Assembly: GCF_001648155.1 (NCBI RefSeq)
Contig: NZ_CP015199.1
Span: 434,001 to 498,000 of the forward strand
Direction: 5' to 3'
DNA length: 64,000 bases
Source: Chryseobacterium glaciei
GTDB lineage: Bacteria; Bacteroidota; Bacteroidia; Flavobacteriales; Weeksellaceae
The first letter of the stretch is position 1; each line of letters opens with the position of its first letter. Under the pieces are notes generated by a model that searched no databases, was not told where the DNA came from, and saw only the letters and a program-made list of their open reading frames with translations. Positions 27,043 to 36,418 of the stretch are shown here, piece after piece. The position numbers and the translations under genes were made by a program.

Positions 27043-29670
27043 TTATTTCTTAACAATAACTTTAGAAGAAGCATCAAATCCAAGACCCTTTATCTTCACC
27101 ATGTATACTCCATTTACTAATTTATCTGTAGAAATTGCTTTTTTAGCATCAGGAGAAATCTTATCTTCTGAAGAAACTAATTTTCCGGACATATCATAAA
27201 TTTCAACACTTACTTTTCCAAGAGTGTTGCTTGGGAAATTGATGAAAAATTCGTTTTTAGCAGGATTTGGATAGATCGAAATTGTATTCTTAATCACTTT
27301 CACTTCGTTCGTTGCCAATACATTACATTCAGCTGGTACCGTAAGATCCTGCACCTGATCATTGATATTAGTCAAAGATCCGGCACTTGCATTAACTCCT
27401 AAACCTCTTTTTGCAAAAACATTCCAGATCATACATTTGTCTGCACCTCCGGTTGTGGCTAATTCAGCAGCTAATATTGCATTTCTACCATCAATAAATG
27501 TTGGATTACAAGCTTGAAGTTTCAATGCATCAGTCACTAATTGTAGAACTCTAGAACTACCGTTAGTCGTGTTTGCAGTCACATCAGAAGAATATCCGTA
27601 TTTTTCAACATACTTCCAGTGTAGATCCCATAACATTGTTGCCCAAACAAAACCAATTGAGTGTACATCAGGAACGATAGCAGATCCATTATTGTACTCC
27701 ATTCCGTTGGTATCAGTATAAGTGAAATCATTAATAGCAAAATTAGGTGAGTATTTTGCAGGTCTGATACCACCTCCGGTAATATCCTGTCCTTGTACAT
27801 AAGTACCCATTCCTCTTGCTACTGTCGCGTTATCTCCCGCTTTGTTTGTCAACATTAAAGCAAAGAAATCTGACCAGCCTTCGCCCATTTGCTCTTTATC
27901 AGCAGATGAATTTAAACATCCAAAACCTGCGCCTGTTAATCTATTCGAAATTCCGTGTCCGTACTCGTGGGTAACAATTCCGTTATCAAAACTTCCGTCA
28001 GGAGTTACACTTGTTGCAGGATCGTTTTTCAATGTTACATTTACAGCTCCTGAAGCAAGTTGAGTTTTAATATATTCACCCTCTGCGTTAGTAATTAATA
28101 CTGAAGGAATAGTAACCGTAGCATCAACTCCGGACATATTCCCGATGGTAGATCCGTTAGCTGTATTATTATAAATGATGGCTGCCAATGCTCCGGCATC
28201 TTGTAAATTCTTTGTTTTAACAACGAATGAGCATGTTCCTCTTTCTACCAATCCAATTTTCTCAACAAGTGAATTGGCAGGTAATGGAGTACATCCGTCT
28301 AATACTGAAGATAATTGTACATTCCCTGTAACTCCGGTAGCCGTTAAAGCCTGTCCAAATTGAGCTGTTCCAGTACCAGGTGTACGAGGAATTGCAGCAC
28401 TTGGTGCATTATAAAAGAATAATCTGTTTACCGTAGACCACAAATACATTTGCATTCTAGGATTAAAACTATCCTGTGGAGAAGAGAAATTAGCATTGTT
28501 CAATCCACCTCCGTCTTGCGCTTCTGCATATACAGAATCATCATCTAAACCTCCTTTTCCAAAATTATTCTGCTGAAAATTTCTTGCAGATTCTGTAAAT
28601 CCAAACTGATAGAAAACATCATGGATTCTATTATTCAAATAAAATAAATTGGTGATCGCAGCATTTCTATTCGATACAGGAGTTCCATTAATGCTAAAAG
28701 GAAAATTAAAACTTCTTGATACTCCTCCATCCGCAGGAGTTCCAGGCAAATAGTTTGGAGCTGTTAAAGCAGTTCCTGCAACATCTTCGTAAGCAAAAAC
28801 ATTATTTCCTCTGGTTGTCGTATAATGAGTTGTACCATCAGAATGCCAGCCTTCAGGAGAGGCATTAAGCATCCAAGGGTTTGAAATAACCGATCTAGAC
28901 CCAAAAGTAGGAGATTCAATAGGTAATGGAAATACATTATAAGATGCATTATCCGGAAGGAAAAAAGCAGAATTTTGTTGAGATTGATCTTCAGAACTTA
29001 TCAACTGATTCTCATTATTTGCAAAATGCTCATGTGAAGAATCTTGAGCATAAGCCTCATGCGTAAAATTACATGATAATGTTAAATTATTTTTCTCAAT
29101 GATATTTCCTGTGTTTGCATCAACCAGAATATTCCAATAATTTGCAGATTTAGGCTCTGCAAAACTATATTCATATGCTAAACGTAGATTTTCGTTCCCA
29201 TCGTTAGCATACACCAGTCTTTGGCTTGCTGATGCAACCTTGTTTCCACTTTTTTCAGACTGATTATGAATAATTAAATTATTAATTTCCTGATTCTGAA
29301 GATCGTCAGCTATTTTCTGAAGTGCCGCAGTTTTACTTATTGCCGCAGTATTAGGTGTAGAAACAGAATAATTCTTTACAAAATTATCTGTATAATACAC
29401 TATTTTATTGTCTTTAATTAATACTGTCCCGACAGAACTATATACCGGTAATCCGTTATAAGTTTGTTGAAATTTAACAACATTTCCATTTAAGGATCTG
29501 GAATTATCAACATTATCAATAATGAAATTCGTAAGGTCTGACTTTTTATAATCTCTGATTTTGTTTTGAGAAATATAATCTTTAATCAACTTTTCGTTAT
29601 CTTGTCCAAATAAAGTAGAAGGAAGTACTGCGAATGCAGCAAATAAAAGAGGTAGAGTTATCTTTTTCAT
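27043..29670 (-). CDS. T9SS-exported M36 (fungalysin-type) metalloprotease with PA domain
   Basis: 875 residues from MKKITLPLLFAAFAVLPSTLFGQ, a signal peptide. The layout is: an FTP propeptide (FQQTYNGLPVYSSVG near 70); PepSY-like propeptide remainder; the M36 catalytic region split by a PA domain (residues about 430-530, with GLVERGTCSFVVKTKNLQDAGA); the zinc motif HEYGH near 568 and the third ligand in EQMGEGWSDF near 595; and a type A T9SS sorting domain (ISIYPNPAKNEFF onward). It should be an extracellular general protease activated by propeptide removal. It has its own terminator downstream. The neighbour upstream is another T9SS cargo. Confidence 0.95.
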   Translation of the reverse strand: MKKITLPLLFAAFAVLPSTLFGQDNEKLIKDYISQNKIRDYKKSDLTNFIIDNVDNSRSLNGNVVKFQQTYNGLPVYSSVGTVLIKDNKIVYYTDNFVKNYSVSTPNTAAISKTAALQKIADDLQNQEINNLIIHNQSEKSGNKVASASQRLVYANDGNENLRLAYEYSFAEPKSANYWNILVDANTGNIIEKNNLTLSCNFTHEAYAQDSSHEHFANNENQLISSEDQSQQNSAFFLPDNASYNVFPLPIESPTFGSRSVISNPWMLNASPEGWHSDGTTHYTTTRGNNVFAYEDVAGTALTAPNYLPGTPADGGVSRSFNFPFSINGTPVSNRNAAITNLFYLNNRIHDVFYQFGFTESARNFQQNNFGKGGLDDDSVYAEAQDGGGLNNANFSSPQDSFNPRMQMYLWSTVNRLFFYNAPSAAIPRTPGTGTAQFGQALTATGVTGNVQLSSVLDGCTPLPANSLVEKIGLVERGTCSFVVKTKNLQDAGALAAIIYNNTANGSTIGNMSGVDATVTIPSVLITNAEGEYIKTQLASGAVNVTLKNDPATSVTPDGSFDNGIVTHEYGHGISNRLTGAGFGCLNSSADKEQMGEGWSDFFALMLTNKAGDNATVARGMGTYVQGQDITGGGIRPAKYSPNFAINDFTYTDTNGMEYNNGSAIVPDVHSIGFVWATMLWDLHWKYVEKYGYSSDVTANTTNGSSRVLQLVTDALKLQACNPTFIDGRNAILAAELATTGGADKCMIWNVFAKRGLGVNASAGSLTNINDQVQDLTVPAECNVLATNEVKVIKNTISIYPNPAKNEFFINFPSNTLGKVSVEIYDMSGKLVSSEDKISPDAKKAISTDKLVNGVYMVKIKGLGFDASSKVIVKK

Positions 29671-29811
29671 ATACACTAATAAAGGCGCTAATTTACAAAT
29701 AATTCACAATCAGAAAACATTTAATTTATTTTTTTTATAAAATAATCAGAAAACGATTAATTATTTTAAATCAAACCATTATTAACAACCTATCAACAGC
29801 TTCATTCAACA

Positions 29812-29841
29812 AAAAAAGACCACCAAAAGGCAGTCTTTTTT
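29812..29841 (-). terminator. Terminator after the VWA-like T9SS gene
   Basis: AAAAAAGAC pairs with GTCTTTTTT around a 12-nt loop that can pair further. Confidence 0.8.
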
Positions 29842-29858
29842 CAAATTATTAATTATAA

Positions 29859-31298
29859 TTATTTTTTGATCAATTTTCCAGAATATGTTTCATTTTTATC
29901 TGAAGTTACTCTTACAATATAAATTCCCTGATTTTGAGAATGTATATCAACTTCAATTTCTTTTTGATCTTTAAATGATTTTTTATAAACCGTATTACCG
30001 CTCACATCCGTAACCGTTAATGATCCTGTTGTGATATTTTCATCCAATACTACTTTAAATGCACCTGCTGTCGGGTTTGGAGTAAGTTTAAATCCTGCTT
30101 TTTTCTCAAGAGATTGCGGAGCTATTCTCAACGGGCAGTCCATATTCATATCAACATCAAACCATGGATAGTTGTTCCAGCTGTATGTTTCGTATGTGTT
30201 TCCCTGATAAGTATAGATCAGAGTAAGTTTAAATTTATAATTCGCCAATCCAAAGGGAACACTATTAAAATCTGGAGCTTGAAGTCCATAATTAAAATGA
30301 GTTCCAATCCATGTCGGATTAAAATCTACAGGATAAGATGCTCCGGTATCGATATCAGTTATTGATAATTTAAGCGCATCGAAAGTTGCTCCTGCCGGCA
30401 ATATATAATCTCCATTAATGTATTGTGCACCATTTCTGCACATACCTGGCTCATATTCAAACTTCACATTTCCCCATCCTGAAGAATTACAGATATTGCT
30501 GGCAAGATTACTCCAATAATGACTTTCTTCGCTATATAATCCAAAACCGTTTGTTCTATTATAGTAAAGCCTTGGCAATATACCAGCATCAGGATCTGCA
30601 GGATAATTTTCAATTAAACCTGAATATGCCCCACCCGGACTTGCAATAGCAGCCGCCGCTCTTTGTGCTGCTTGAGTTGTTGCGTTTGAAACCATAGTTA
30701 GATGTACAAAAGCGAATTTCGCTCCTTTGTTTACTTTAAAATCTATTACATTTTTAAAAGCATCATTAGTATTTAATCCCGGATTAGTATAATTTACTAA
30801 ATAAGAACCGTTGATTATTGCTCCCACATTTCTGTTTGCATCGGTAAATGTAACAATGTATAAAGGGTTTGAACTCACACCTAATGTAGTTTGCGGACTT
30901 ATAATATTCGCATTGGGAATACCATCCAGTGCGTTTCCTACCAATCCTAACGCTTCATGAAAGTGATCCCCATAATAAAGTCTTCTTGTAATATTCTGCG
31001 CGACAGAATGGTCGTTGGTAAAATCATTTTCGATATAAATTCTCGGAGCAAAACTTGTATTCGGAGCATTATATTTTCCGGCACCGTAATGAACGACAGC
31101 AACCCTGTTTTTGGGATTGCATGACAAAAGCTGCTCAACCAATTTACTGGCTCCTAGTTTCATCTCTGCAAAAGTTTGATCATTAATGGAAAAACCATTA
31201 TCAAGCATAATAACGTAATCTCCTCCGCCAACCTGAGCGCGTAGTGTTCCCAAAGACATCACTAATGTAAGAAGGAATAGTAAAAATGTTTTTTTCAT
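29859..31298 (-). CDS. T9SS-exported VWA-like protein
   Basis: 479 residues with a signal peptide (MKKTFLLFLLTLVMSLGTLRAQ). Residues about 25-260 look like a von Willebrand A fold: VIMLDNGFSINDQTF at the metal-site position, then RVAVVHYG and LYIVTFTDANRN. The first metal motif reads D-N-G-F-S and not the usual D-x-S-x-S, so metal binding is uncertain. A beta-rich middle (residues about 290-390) is followed by a type A sorting domain (GFKLTPNPTAGAFKVV to the end). Surface adhesion is a plausible role, not shown. It is co-oriented with the M36 protease with 180 nt and a terminator between. Confidence 0.8.
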   Translation of the reverse strand: MKKTFLLFLLTLVMSLGTLRAQVGGGDYVIMLDNGFSINDQTFAEMKLGASKLVEQLLSCNPKNRVAVVHYGAGKYNAPNTSFAPRIYIENDFTNDHSVAQNITRRLYYGDHFHEALGLVGNALDGIPNANIISPQTTLGVSSNPLYIVTFTDANRNVGAIINGSYLVNYTNPGLNTNDAFKNVIDFKVNKGAKFAFVHLTMVSNATTQAAQRAAAAIASPGGAYSGLIENYPADPDAGILPRLYYNRTNGFGLYSEESHYWSNLASNICNSSGWGNVKFEYEPGMCRNGAQYINGDYILPAGATFDALKLSITDIDTGASYPVDFNPTWIGTHFNYGLQAPDFNSVPFGLANYKFKLTLIYTYQGNTYETYSWNNYPWFDVDMNMDCPLRIAPQSLEKKAGFKLTPNPTAGAFKVVLDENITTGSLTVTDVSGNTVYKKSFKDQKEIEVDIHSQNQGIYIVRVTSDKNETYSGKLIKK

Positions 31299-31413
31299 AG
31301 TTAAAGTTTTGTTATTTAATTTTGCTTAAAAATAATATTTTTTTCTATACATAGTGAAATATTGTGAAAATAATTTATTATCAATGTAAAATCTCAAAAT
31401 AACTAACAAAAAA

Positions 31414-31436
31414 AAGCCACTCAAAAAGAGTGGCTT
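31414..31436 (-). terminator. rpsA terminator
   Basis: AAGCCACTC pairs with GAGTGGCTT around AAAAA; the T-tract on the minus strand comes from the adjacent A run. Confidence 0.85.
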
Positions 31437-31459
31437 AATATTATAAAATGAATTAAGGA

Positions 31460-33262
31460 TTATTTACCTTCTTCCATTTTTCTTTTCAATTCTGCTAATG
31501 CATCGATATCACCAAGAGTTGATCTTTCTTCGTTATTTGAAGAAGACGATGTATTGTTAGATCTGTTGTTGTTAGAGTTATCTCTTACGTTTTTCTTCTC
31601 TTCGTCTCTGAAGATACCTGTGTGAGAAACTACTACTCTCTTGAATTCTTTGTTGAATTCAATTACTTTGAATTGAGCATCTTCACCTTTTTTGATTTTA
31701 GATCCATCTTCTTTCTCTAATAATCTTGAAGGACAGAATGCTTCAACCTCAGCATCTTCGAATTGTACAGAAGCTCCTTTATCGTGAACGTCTACCGCTT
31801 TACCAGCGTGAATAGTTCCCTCAGCATACTTCGTTTCGAATTTATCCCATGGGTTCTCAGTCAATTGTTTGTGACCTAGAGATAATCTTCTAGCTTGGAT
31901 GTCTAATTCTAGAACTACAACATCTAATTTATCACCAACAGCACAGAACTCAGATGGGTGCTTGATTTTCTTAGTCCAAGAAAGATCAGAGATATAGATT
32001 AAACCGTCGATACCTTCTTCTAACTCAACGAATACACCGAAGTTAGTAAAGTTTCTTACAGTTCCTACATGCTTAGATGCAACTGGGTACTTAGTTTCAA
32101 TGTTTTCCCATGGATCTTTAGACAATTGCTTGATACCAAGAGAGATTTTTCTGTCTTCTCTATCTAAAGTTAATACTTCAGCTTCAACTTCATCACCTAC
32201 TTTCACGAAATCACCTGCAGATCTTAAGTGAGTAGACCAAGACATTTCAGAAACGTGGATTAGTCCTTCTACACCTGGAGCGATTTCTACGAATGCACCA
32301 TAGTCAGCAAGAACTACTACTTTTCCTTTTACTTTATCTCCAACTTTCATGTCAGCAGAAAGAGCATCCCAAGGATGAGCTTCTAATTGCTTCATACCTA
32401 ATTGGATTCTTGTTTTCTCGTCATCAAAATCAAGGATAACAACTTTTACAGTCTGTCCGTCTTCTAAGATTTCAGATGGGTGGTTCACTCTAGACCAAGA
32501 AAGGTCTGTAATGTGGATCAATCCATCAACACCTCCTAAGTCAATGAATACACCGTAAGAAGTAATATTCTTAACAGTACCTTCAAGAACCTGACCTTTT
32601 TCAAGTTGAGCGATGATTTCTTTTTTCTGACCTTCGATATCTGCTTCGATCAATGCTTTGTGAGATACAACTACGTTTTTGAACTCAGGGTTGATTTTCA
32701 CAACTTTGAACTCCATAGTTTTACCTACGAACTGATCGTAATCTTTAATTGGCTTAACATCAATTTGAGAACCTGGTAAGAATGCTTCGATTCCGTGAAC
32801 GTCAACGATCATACCACCTTTAGTTCTAGACTTAACAAAACCGTTAACGATTTCTCCAGTTTCGTGAAGTTCGTTTACTCTATCCCAAGCTTTAAGCGTT
32901 CTAGCTTTTCTGTGAGATAACTGTAACTGTCCTGTTTTATCTTCTCTTCTGTCTACCATTACTTCAACATCATCACCTACTTTTAGGCCTGGGTTGTAAC
33001 GGAATTCGTTAAGAGAAATAACACCTTCTGATTTGAAGTCGATGTCAACGATAGCTTCTTTATCAGTTAATCTTACAACTTTACCAGTGATAACGTCGTT
33101 ATCGTTTAAACTGCTTAAAGATCCGTTGTAGATTTCCTCTAAATCACTTTTTTCTTTTCTTGCGTCTGCATCAAGACCTGATTCGAAAGAATCCCAATCA
33201 AATTGTTCTGGTGCTACGTTTTGGTTTAAAATAACCTCTGCTGAATTTGTCTCTTTTGACAT
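31460..33262 (-). CDS. rpsA: 30S ribosomal protein S1
   Basis: 600 residues carrying six S1 RNA-binding repeats at about 56-117, 137-200, 223-289, 307-378, 396-464 and 482-547. Repeats 3 to 5 have the strongest consensus (GVFIDLGGVDGLIHITDLSW and relatives); repeats 1, 2 and 6 are divergent, as is usual. The C-terminus is an Asn/Ser-rich low-complexity linker (about 560-580) and a short charged helix. S1 holds mRNA on the 30S subunit. In Bacteroidota, which rarely use Shine-Dalgarno pairing, S1 is expected to matter more for initiation. A promoter about 120 nt upstream gives it a long leader. Confidence 0.97.
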   Translation of the reverse strand: MSKETNSAEVILNQNVAPEQFDWDSFESGLDADARKEKSDLEEIYNGSLSSLNDNDVITGKVVRLTDKEAIVDIDFKSEGVISLNEFRYNPGLKVGDDVEVMVDRREDKTGQLQLSHRKARTLKAWDRVNELHETGEIVNGFVKSRTKGGMIVDVHGIEAFLPGSQIDVKPIKDYDQFVGKTMEFKVVKINPEFKNVVVSHKALIEADIEGQKKEIIAQLEKGQVLEGTVKNITSYGVFIDLGGVDGLIHITDLSWSRVNHPSEILEDGQTVKVVILDFDDEKTRIQLGMKQLEAHPWDALSADMKVGDKVKGKVVVLADYGAFVEIAPGVEGLIHVSEMSWSTHLRSAGDFVKVGDEVEAEVLTLDREDRKISLGIKQLSKDPWENIETKYPVASKHVGTVRNFTNFGVFVELEEGIDGLIYISDLSWTKKIKHPSEFCAVGDKLDVVVLELDIQARRLSLGHKQLTENPWDKFETKYAEGTIHAGKAVDVHDKGASVQFEDAEVEAFCPSRLLEKEDGSKIKKGEDAQFKVIEFNKEFKRVVVSHTGIFRDEEKKNVRDNSNNNRSNNTSSSSNNEERSTLGDIDALAELKRKMEEGK

Positions 33263-33383
33263 TTTCTAATAAAATTTGTATTCCTTCTTTTTTAATGGTT
33301 TGAATAAATGTGGATTTAAAAAATACGGAAGTAATTAATTTTTAATAATTTACCTTTTCAAACCTTACCCACAAAAAGTGGTG

Positions 33384-33415
33384 CAAAGATATGAAATTTA
33401 TTTTAATATCAACAA
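33384..33415 (-). promoter_or_regulatory. rpsA promoter TTG-N21-TATCTTTG
   Basis: On the minus strand TTG (33415-33413) and TATCTTTG (33391-33384) fit the -33/-7 consensus. The leader to the rpsA ATG is about 115 nt and begins with a small hairpin, CCAC and GTGG around TTTTT. Confidence 0.75.
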
Positions 33416-33572
33416 CGATTTTCTTTCCCCTCCCATTCGAAAATATATAAGTTTTTGAGAACCTATATGGCTCTGTATTAATTGAGTTTTAAATAAAAAT
33501 ATATTTTTCAAAAAAACTTTAACAAAATCATTTTTTTGTAATCAAAACATCAATATTTATAAAAACTATATC

Positions 33573-34841
33573 ATGTATAAACATTTCCTTTTAATTTTAA
33601 TCAGCCTCGTTTCATCCGGTATAAATTCGGTAAAAGCCTGTACTATATTTTCCTGTTCAAGAGGAGGAGAGACATTTGTTGCGGCTAATGAAGATGATAT
33701 GACTCCTTTTACAAGAATCTGGTATAATCCAGCTACTAAAGACCGCTATGGATCCATTAGCTTTGGGGCTCCGGATATGCAGTCTGCCGCAGCGATGAAC
33801 GAATATGGATTGTTCTATGATTTTGCAGCAGCCAATTACGACATGAGTAAACTGAACCTGAAAAACCCTTACAAAGGAGATCTGATGTGGGAAATATTAG
33901 GAAAATGTAAAAATGTAAAAGAAGCCATGGTTTTGTTGAAAAAATATGACTATGCAATATCTGCCAAAGCCCTACTGGCTGATAAAGAAGGAAATTCTAT
34001 TGTGATCACTCCCGGAGGAATCATTGAAAAAACGGGTGACTTTCAGGTGAATTCAAACTGTAATATGATCAATGGAAAACTGTCATGCAGAAGACCCGAC
34101 ATAGCCAATGAAATGCTTGCCGCTTCCAAGGAAAACAATATTGGGTTTTTGAAAACCATTTTAGATAAGACTCATCAGGAAGGAGAATTGAATACTTTAT
34201 ATTCTACCATTTGCGATCTTAAAAAGGGAATTATCTATGTCTATCTTTTTCACGATTACAATACAGTATATAAAATTGACTTAAAATCCGAGCTCAAAAA
34301 GGGCTATCATATAGAAAATCTGGCAGATCACTTCCCTTCTTCATTTGCCTATGAGAATTTCTCCAAGAATCACTCTTTATACCTTAAAGAATCTATTTTT
34401 CAGGAAATGCTGAATAAAGGAATAGAAACTACAATCGACCGATATATTGCAGAAAGTGAAAAATCGGATCCCAAAAATAAAAACCTAGATCCTGCTCTTC
34501 TGGAAGTAGCTTTACAGTTGATAAAATATTCATGGAACGAACACAATAACGGCGCCATGTGGGATTACTGGTTCAGCAAACCTAGTGGATATGACATTAA
34601 ACCATACAAAGACATTCGTTTGACTTCCGCTGAAAAACTTTTAAAATATTTATCCGCCAAAGAAGAAAAAGATCTCAAGCTGCGTAATTTCATGTACGAA
34701 ATATCGGGTTTCATAAATTTCACTCAGGGAAACACTGCCGTAGCAAAAGATTTTTACGAAAAATCTATTACTAATCCCGATGAAGCCTATGCAGTGACTT
34801 TGTTAAGGGGAAAAGAGATGTTGAGTCGGCTGCCTAAGTAA
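33573..34841 (+). CDS. Exported Ntn-type linear amide C-N hydrolase
   Basis: 422 residues. An N-terminal signal sequence ends directly before Cys23 (KACTIFSC), and the residues after it (GGETFVAANEDD) follow the C45/C59-type Ntn hydrolase pattern, in which the exposed Cys is the nucleophile. The downstream NCNMINGKLSCRRPDI and the VYLFHDYNTVYKIDL stretch fit the rest of this fold. After residue about 260 comes a helical C-terminal extension of unknown role with two predicted repeat-like helices. Relatives hydrolyse bile-acid amides, penicillins or acyl-homoserine lactones; the substrate here is unknown. It is a single gene between rpsA (divergent) and the helicase. Confidence 0.75.
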   Translation: MYKHFLLILISLVSSGINSVKACTIFSCSRGGETFVAANEDDMTPFTRIWYNPATKDRYGSISFGAPDMQSAAAMNEYGLFYDFAAANYDMSKLNLKNPYKGDLMWEILGKCKNVKEAMVLLKKYDYAISAKALLADKEGNSIVITPGGIIEKTGDFQVNSNCNMINGKLSCRRPDIANEMLAASKENNIGFLKTILDKTHQEGELNTLYSTICDLKKGIIYVYLFHDYNTVYKIDLKSELKKGYHIENLADHFPSSFAYENFSKNHSLYLKESIFQEMLNKGIETTIDRYIAESEKSDPKNKNLDPALLEVALQLIKYSWNEHNNGAMWDYWFSKPSGYDIKPYKDIRLTSAEKLLKYLSAKEEKDLKLRNFMYEISGFINFTQGNTAVAKDFYEKSITNPDEAYAVTLLRGKEMLSRLPK

Positions 34842-34947
34842 TTGACAGACAATCATTTTACAATTCAATCTTCACAAAATGAGTTTAGATTCCTGTGTAG
34901 TAATCAATGGCAAAAAGTAGGCGGTAATGTTGTACCGTTGAGATACA

Positions 34948-35035
34948 GACAAATACCCTAGCCCCGATTGTAAAGAAAATCCTTTTTTTGAAAAAAAAGA
35001 TTGTAATGGAAAGCGGGAAATAGCTTCAAAATAAA
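34948..35035 (+). repeat. Interspersed intergenic element, copy C
   Basis: It starts GACAAATACCCTAGCCCCGATTG and continues through AATCCTTTTTTT, AAAAAAAAGATTGTAATGG and AAGCGGGAAATAGCTTC. It matches copy B closely over about 75 bp and copy A at both ends, with the central hairpin reduced to a short A/T stem. Confidence 0.8.
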
Positions 35036-35094
35036 TAATTTATAATGGACAATATAAATATATTATCAAACTTTAACCACGCAACCGAATTTAC

Positions 35095-35102
35095 TACCTT
35101 TG
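35095..35102 (+). promoter_or_regulatory. -7 box TACCTTTG only 4 nt from the helicase ATG
   Basis: TACCTTTG fits TAnnTTTG and ends four bases before the start codon, so the transcript may be leaderless or nearly so. Confidence 0.55.
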
Positions 35103-35106
35103 CAAA

Positions 35107-36414
35107 ATGGAATTAGAATCAATATATCAAAAACTGCAGATTCAGGATATGAATCAGATGCAGAAATCTACATACAAGACCACTGAAAACAATACTGATG
35201 TTGTTTTGCTTTCTCCTACAGGCTCAGGAAAAACGCTTGCTTTTTTGTTTCCTGTTCTTCGAAACCTGAAAAAAGATGTTTCCGGAATTCAGGCTTTAAT
35301 TTTGGTTCCGGCAAGAGAATTGGCGTTGCAAATTGAGCAAGTTTTCAAATCTATGGGAACGGATTTTAAAGTTTCTGTGTGTTATGGAGGTCATGATAAA
35401 AAAATTGAGGTCAATAATTTAATTGAAGCTCCGGCTGTTTTGATCGGAACTCCAGGAAGAGTTACATATCATTTAAGAAATAACAATTTTGATCCGAAAA
35501 CGATCAAGACTTTGGTGTTAGATGAGTTTGATAAAGCGTTGGAGTTAGGTTTTCATGAAGATATGGAATTCATTTCTAATTCTCTGAGAGGTCTTTCTCA
35601 AAGAATTTTAACTTCTGCGACGGCGATGGATGAAATTCCAGAGTTCACAGGATTGAAAAATGAGAAAATCATTGATTTCTTAAAGTTGGGTGATGCAAAA
35701 CCAGATATTCAGTTGCGAAAAGTAATGACCATTTCTGAGGAAAAATTAGATACTTTATTTAATTTGATCTGTAAAATCGGGAATAAAAGGACATTGATTT
35801 TCTGTAATCACCGTGAGGCTGTAGATCGTATTTCTGACCTTTTAGCTGATAAAGGAATCGACAGAGAAACCTTCCACGGCGGAATGGAGCAGGACGAAAG
35901 AGAACGTGCATTACTGAAATTCCGAAATGATTCTGCAAGGATTTTAATCACAACCGACCTAGCTTCAAGAGGTTTAGATGTTCCTGAAGTTGAATCAATC
36001 GTTCATTATCAATTACCTTATAAAGAAGATGCTTTCATTCACAGAAACGGTCGTACCGCAAGAATGAATGCTAAAGGTTTTGCTTATTTGATAATGACTG
36101 CGGAAGAAAATTTTCCATTCATTAAAAATGATACGCCTGAAGAAAGTGTTGCAGGATTTAATACGTTTCCTGAAAAAACACCTTTCCAAACAATTTACAT
36201 CAGCGCCGGAAAAAAAGATAAAGTTAATAAAGTGGATATTGTTGGATACCTTATTAAAAAAGGACAACTTAGAAAAGAAGATATTGGCTTGATTGAAGTA
36301 AAAGATACAACTTCTTATGTTGCCGTTTCAAGAAATAAGGTCAAGACATTGTTGGATACATTGATTGCTGAAAAACTGAAAGGTAAGAAGGTGAAGATGG
36401 AGGTTGCTTACTAA
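35107..36414 (+). CDS. DEAD-box RNA helicase with DbpA-like RNA-binding domain
   Basis: 435 residues. Motifs in order: Walker A SPTGSGKT near 39, PARELALQ, GTPGRV, motif II DEFD at 139-142, motif III SAT near 180, and HRNGRTAR near 315. Motif II has Phe where the family usually has Ala. The last 75 residues (VDIVGYLIKKGQLRKEDIGLIEVKD) resemble the RNA-binding domain of DbpA, which directs the helicase to 23S rRNA hairpin 92, so a role in 50S assembly is a reasonable inference. The gene symbol is left open because the family has several close relatives. Confidence 0.92.
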   Translation: MELESIYQKLQIQDMNQMQKSTYKTTENNTDVVLLSPTGSGKTLAFLFPVLRNLKKDVSGIQALILVPARELALQIEQVFKSMGTDFKVSVCYGGHDKKIEVNNLIEAPAVLIGTPGRVTYHLRNNNFDPKTIKTLVLDEFDKALELGFHEDMEFISNSLRGLSQRILTSATAMDEIPEFTGLKNEKIIDFLKLGDAKPDIQLRKVMTISEEKLDTLFNLICKIGNKRTLIFCNHREAVDRISDLLADKGIDRETFHGGMEQDERERALLKFRNDSARILITTDLASRGLDVPEVESIVHYQLPYKEDAFIHRNGRTARMNAKGFAYLIMTAEENFPFIKNDTPEESVAGFNTFPEKTPFQTIYISAGKKDKVNKVDIVGYLIKKGQLRKEDIGLIEVKDTTSYVAVSRNKVKTLLDTLIAEKLKGKKVKMEVAY

Positions 36415-36418
36415 TTTT

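Larger units (their letters stand above)
34842..35106. other. Non-coding gap containing a degraded palindrome half and interspersed element C
   Basis: No gene is seen. Near 34875-34895 is a remnant resembling one arm of the palindrome at 23356-23438, followed by copy C of the interspersed element and then the helicase promoter. Confidence 0.6.

Noticed and set aside
3827..35035. Interspersed element as a full insertion sequence
   Set aside because: Copies are about 75-115 bp with no transposase, and no flanking target duplication could be seen.
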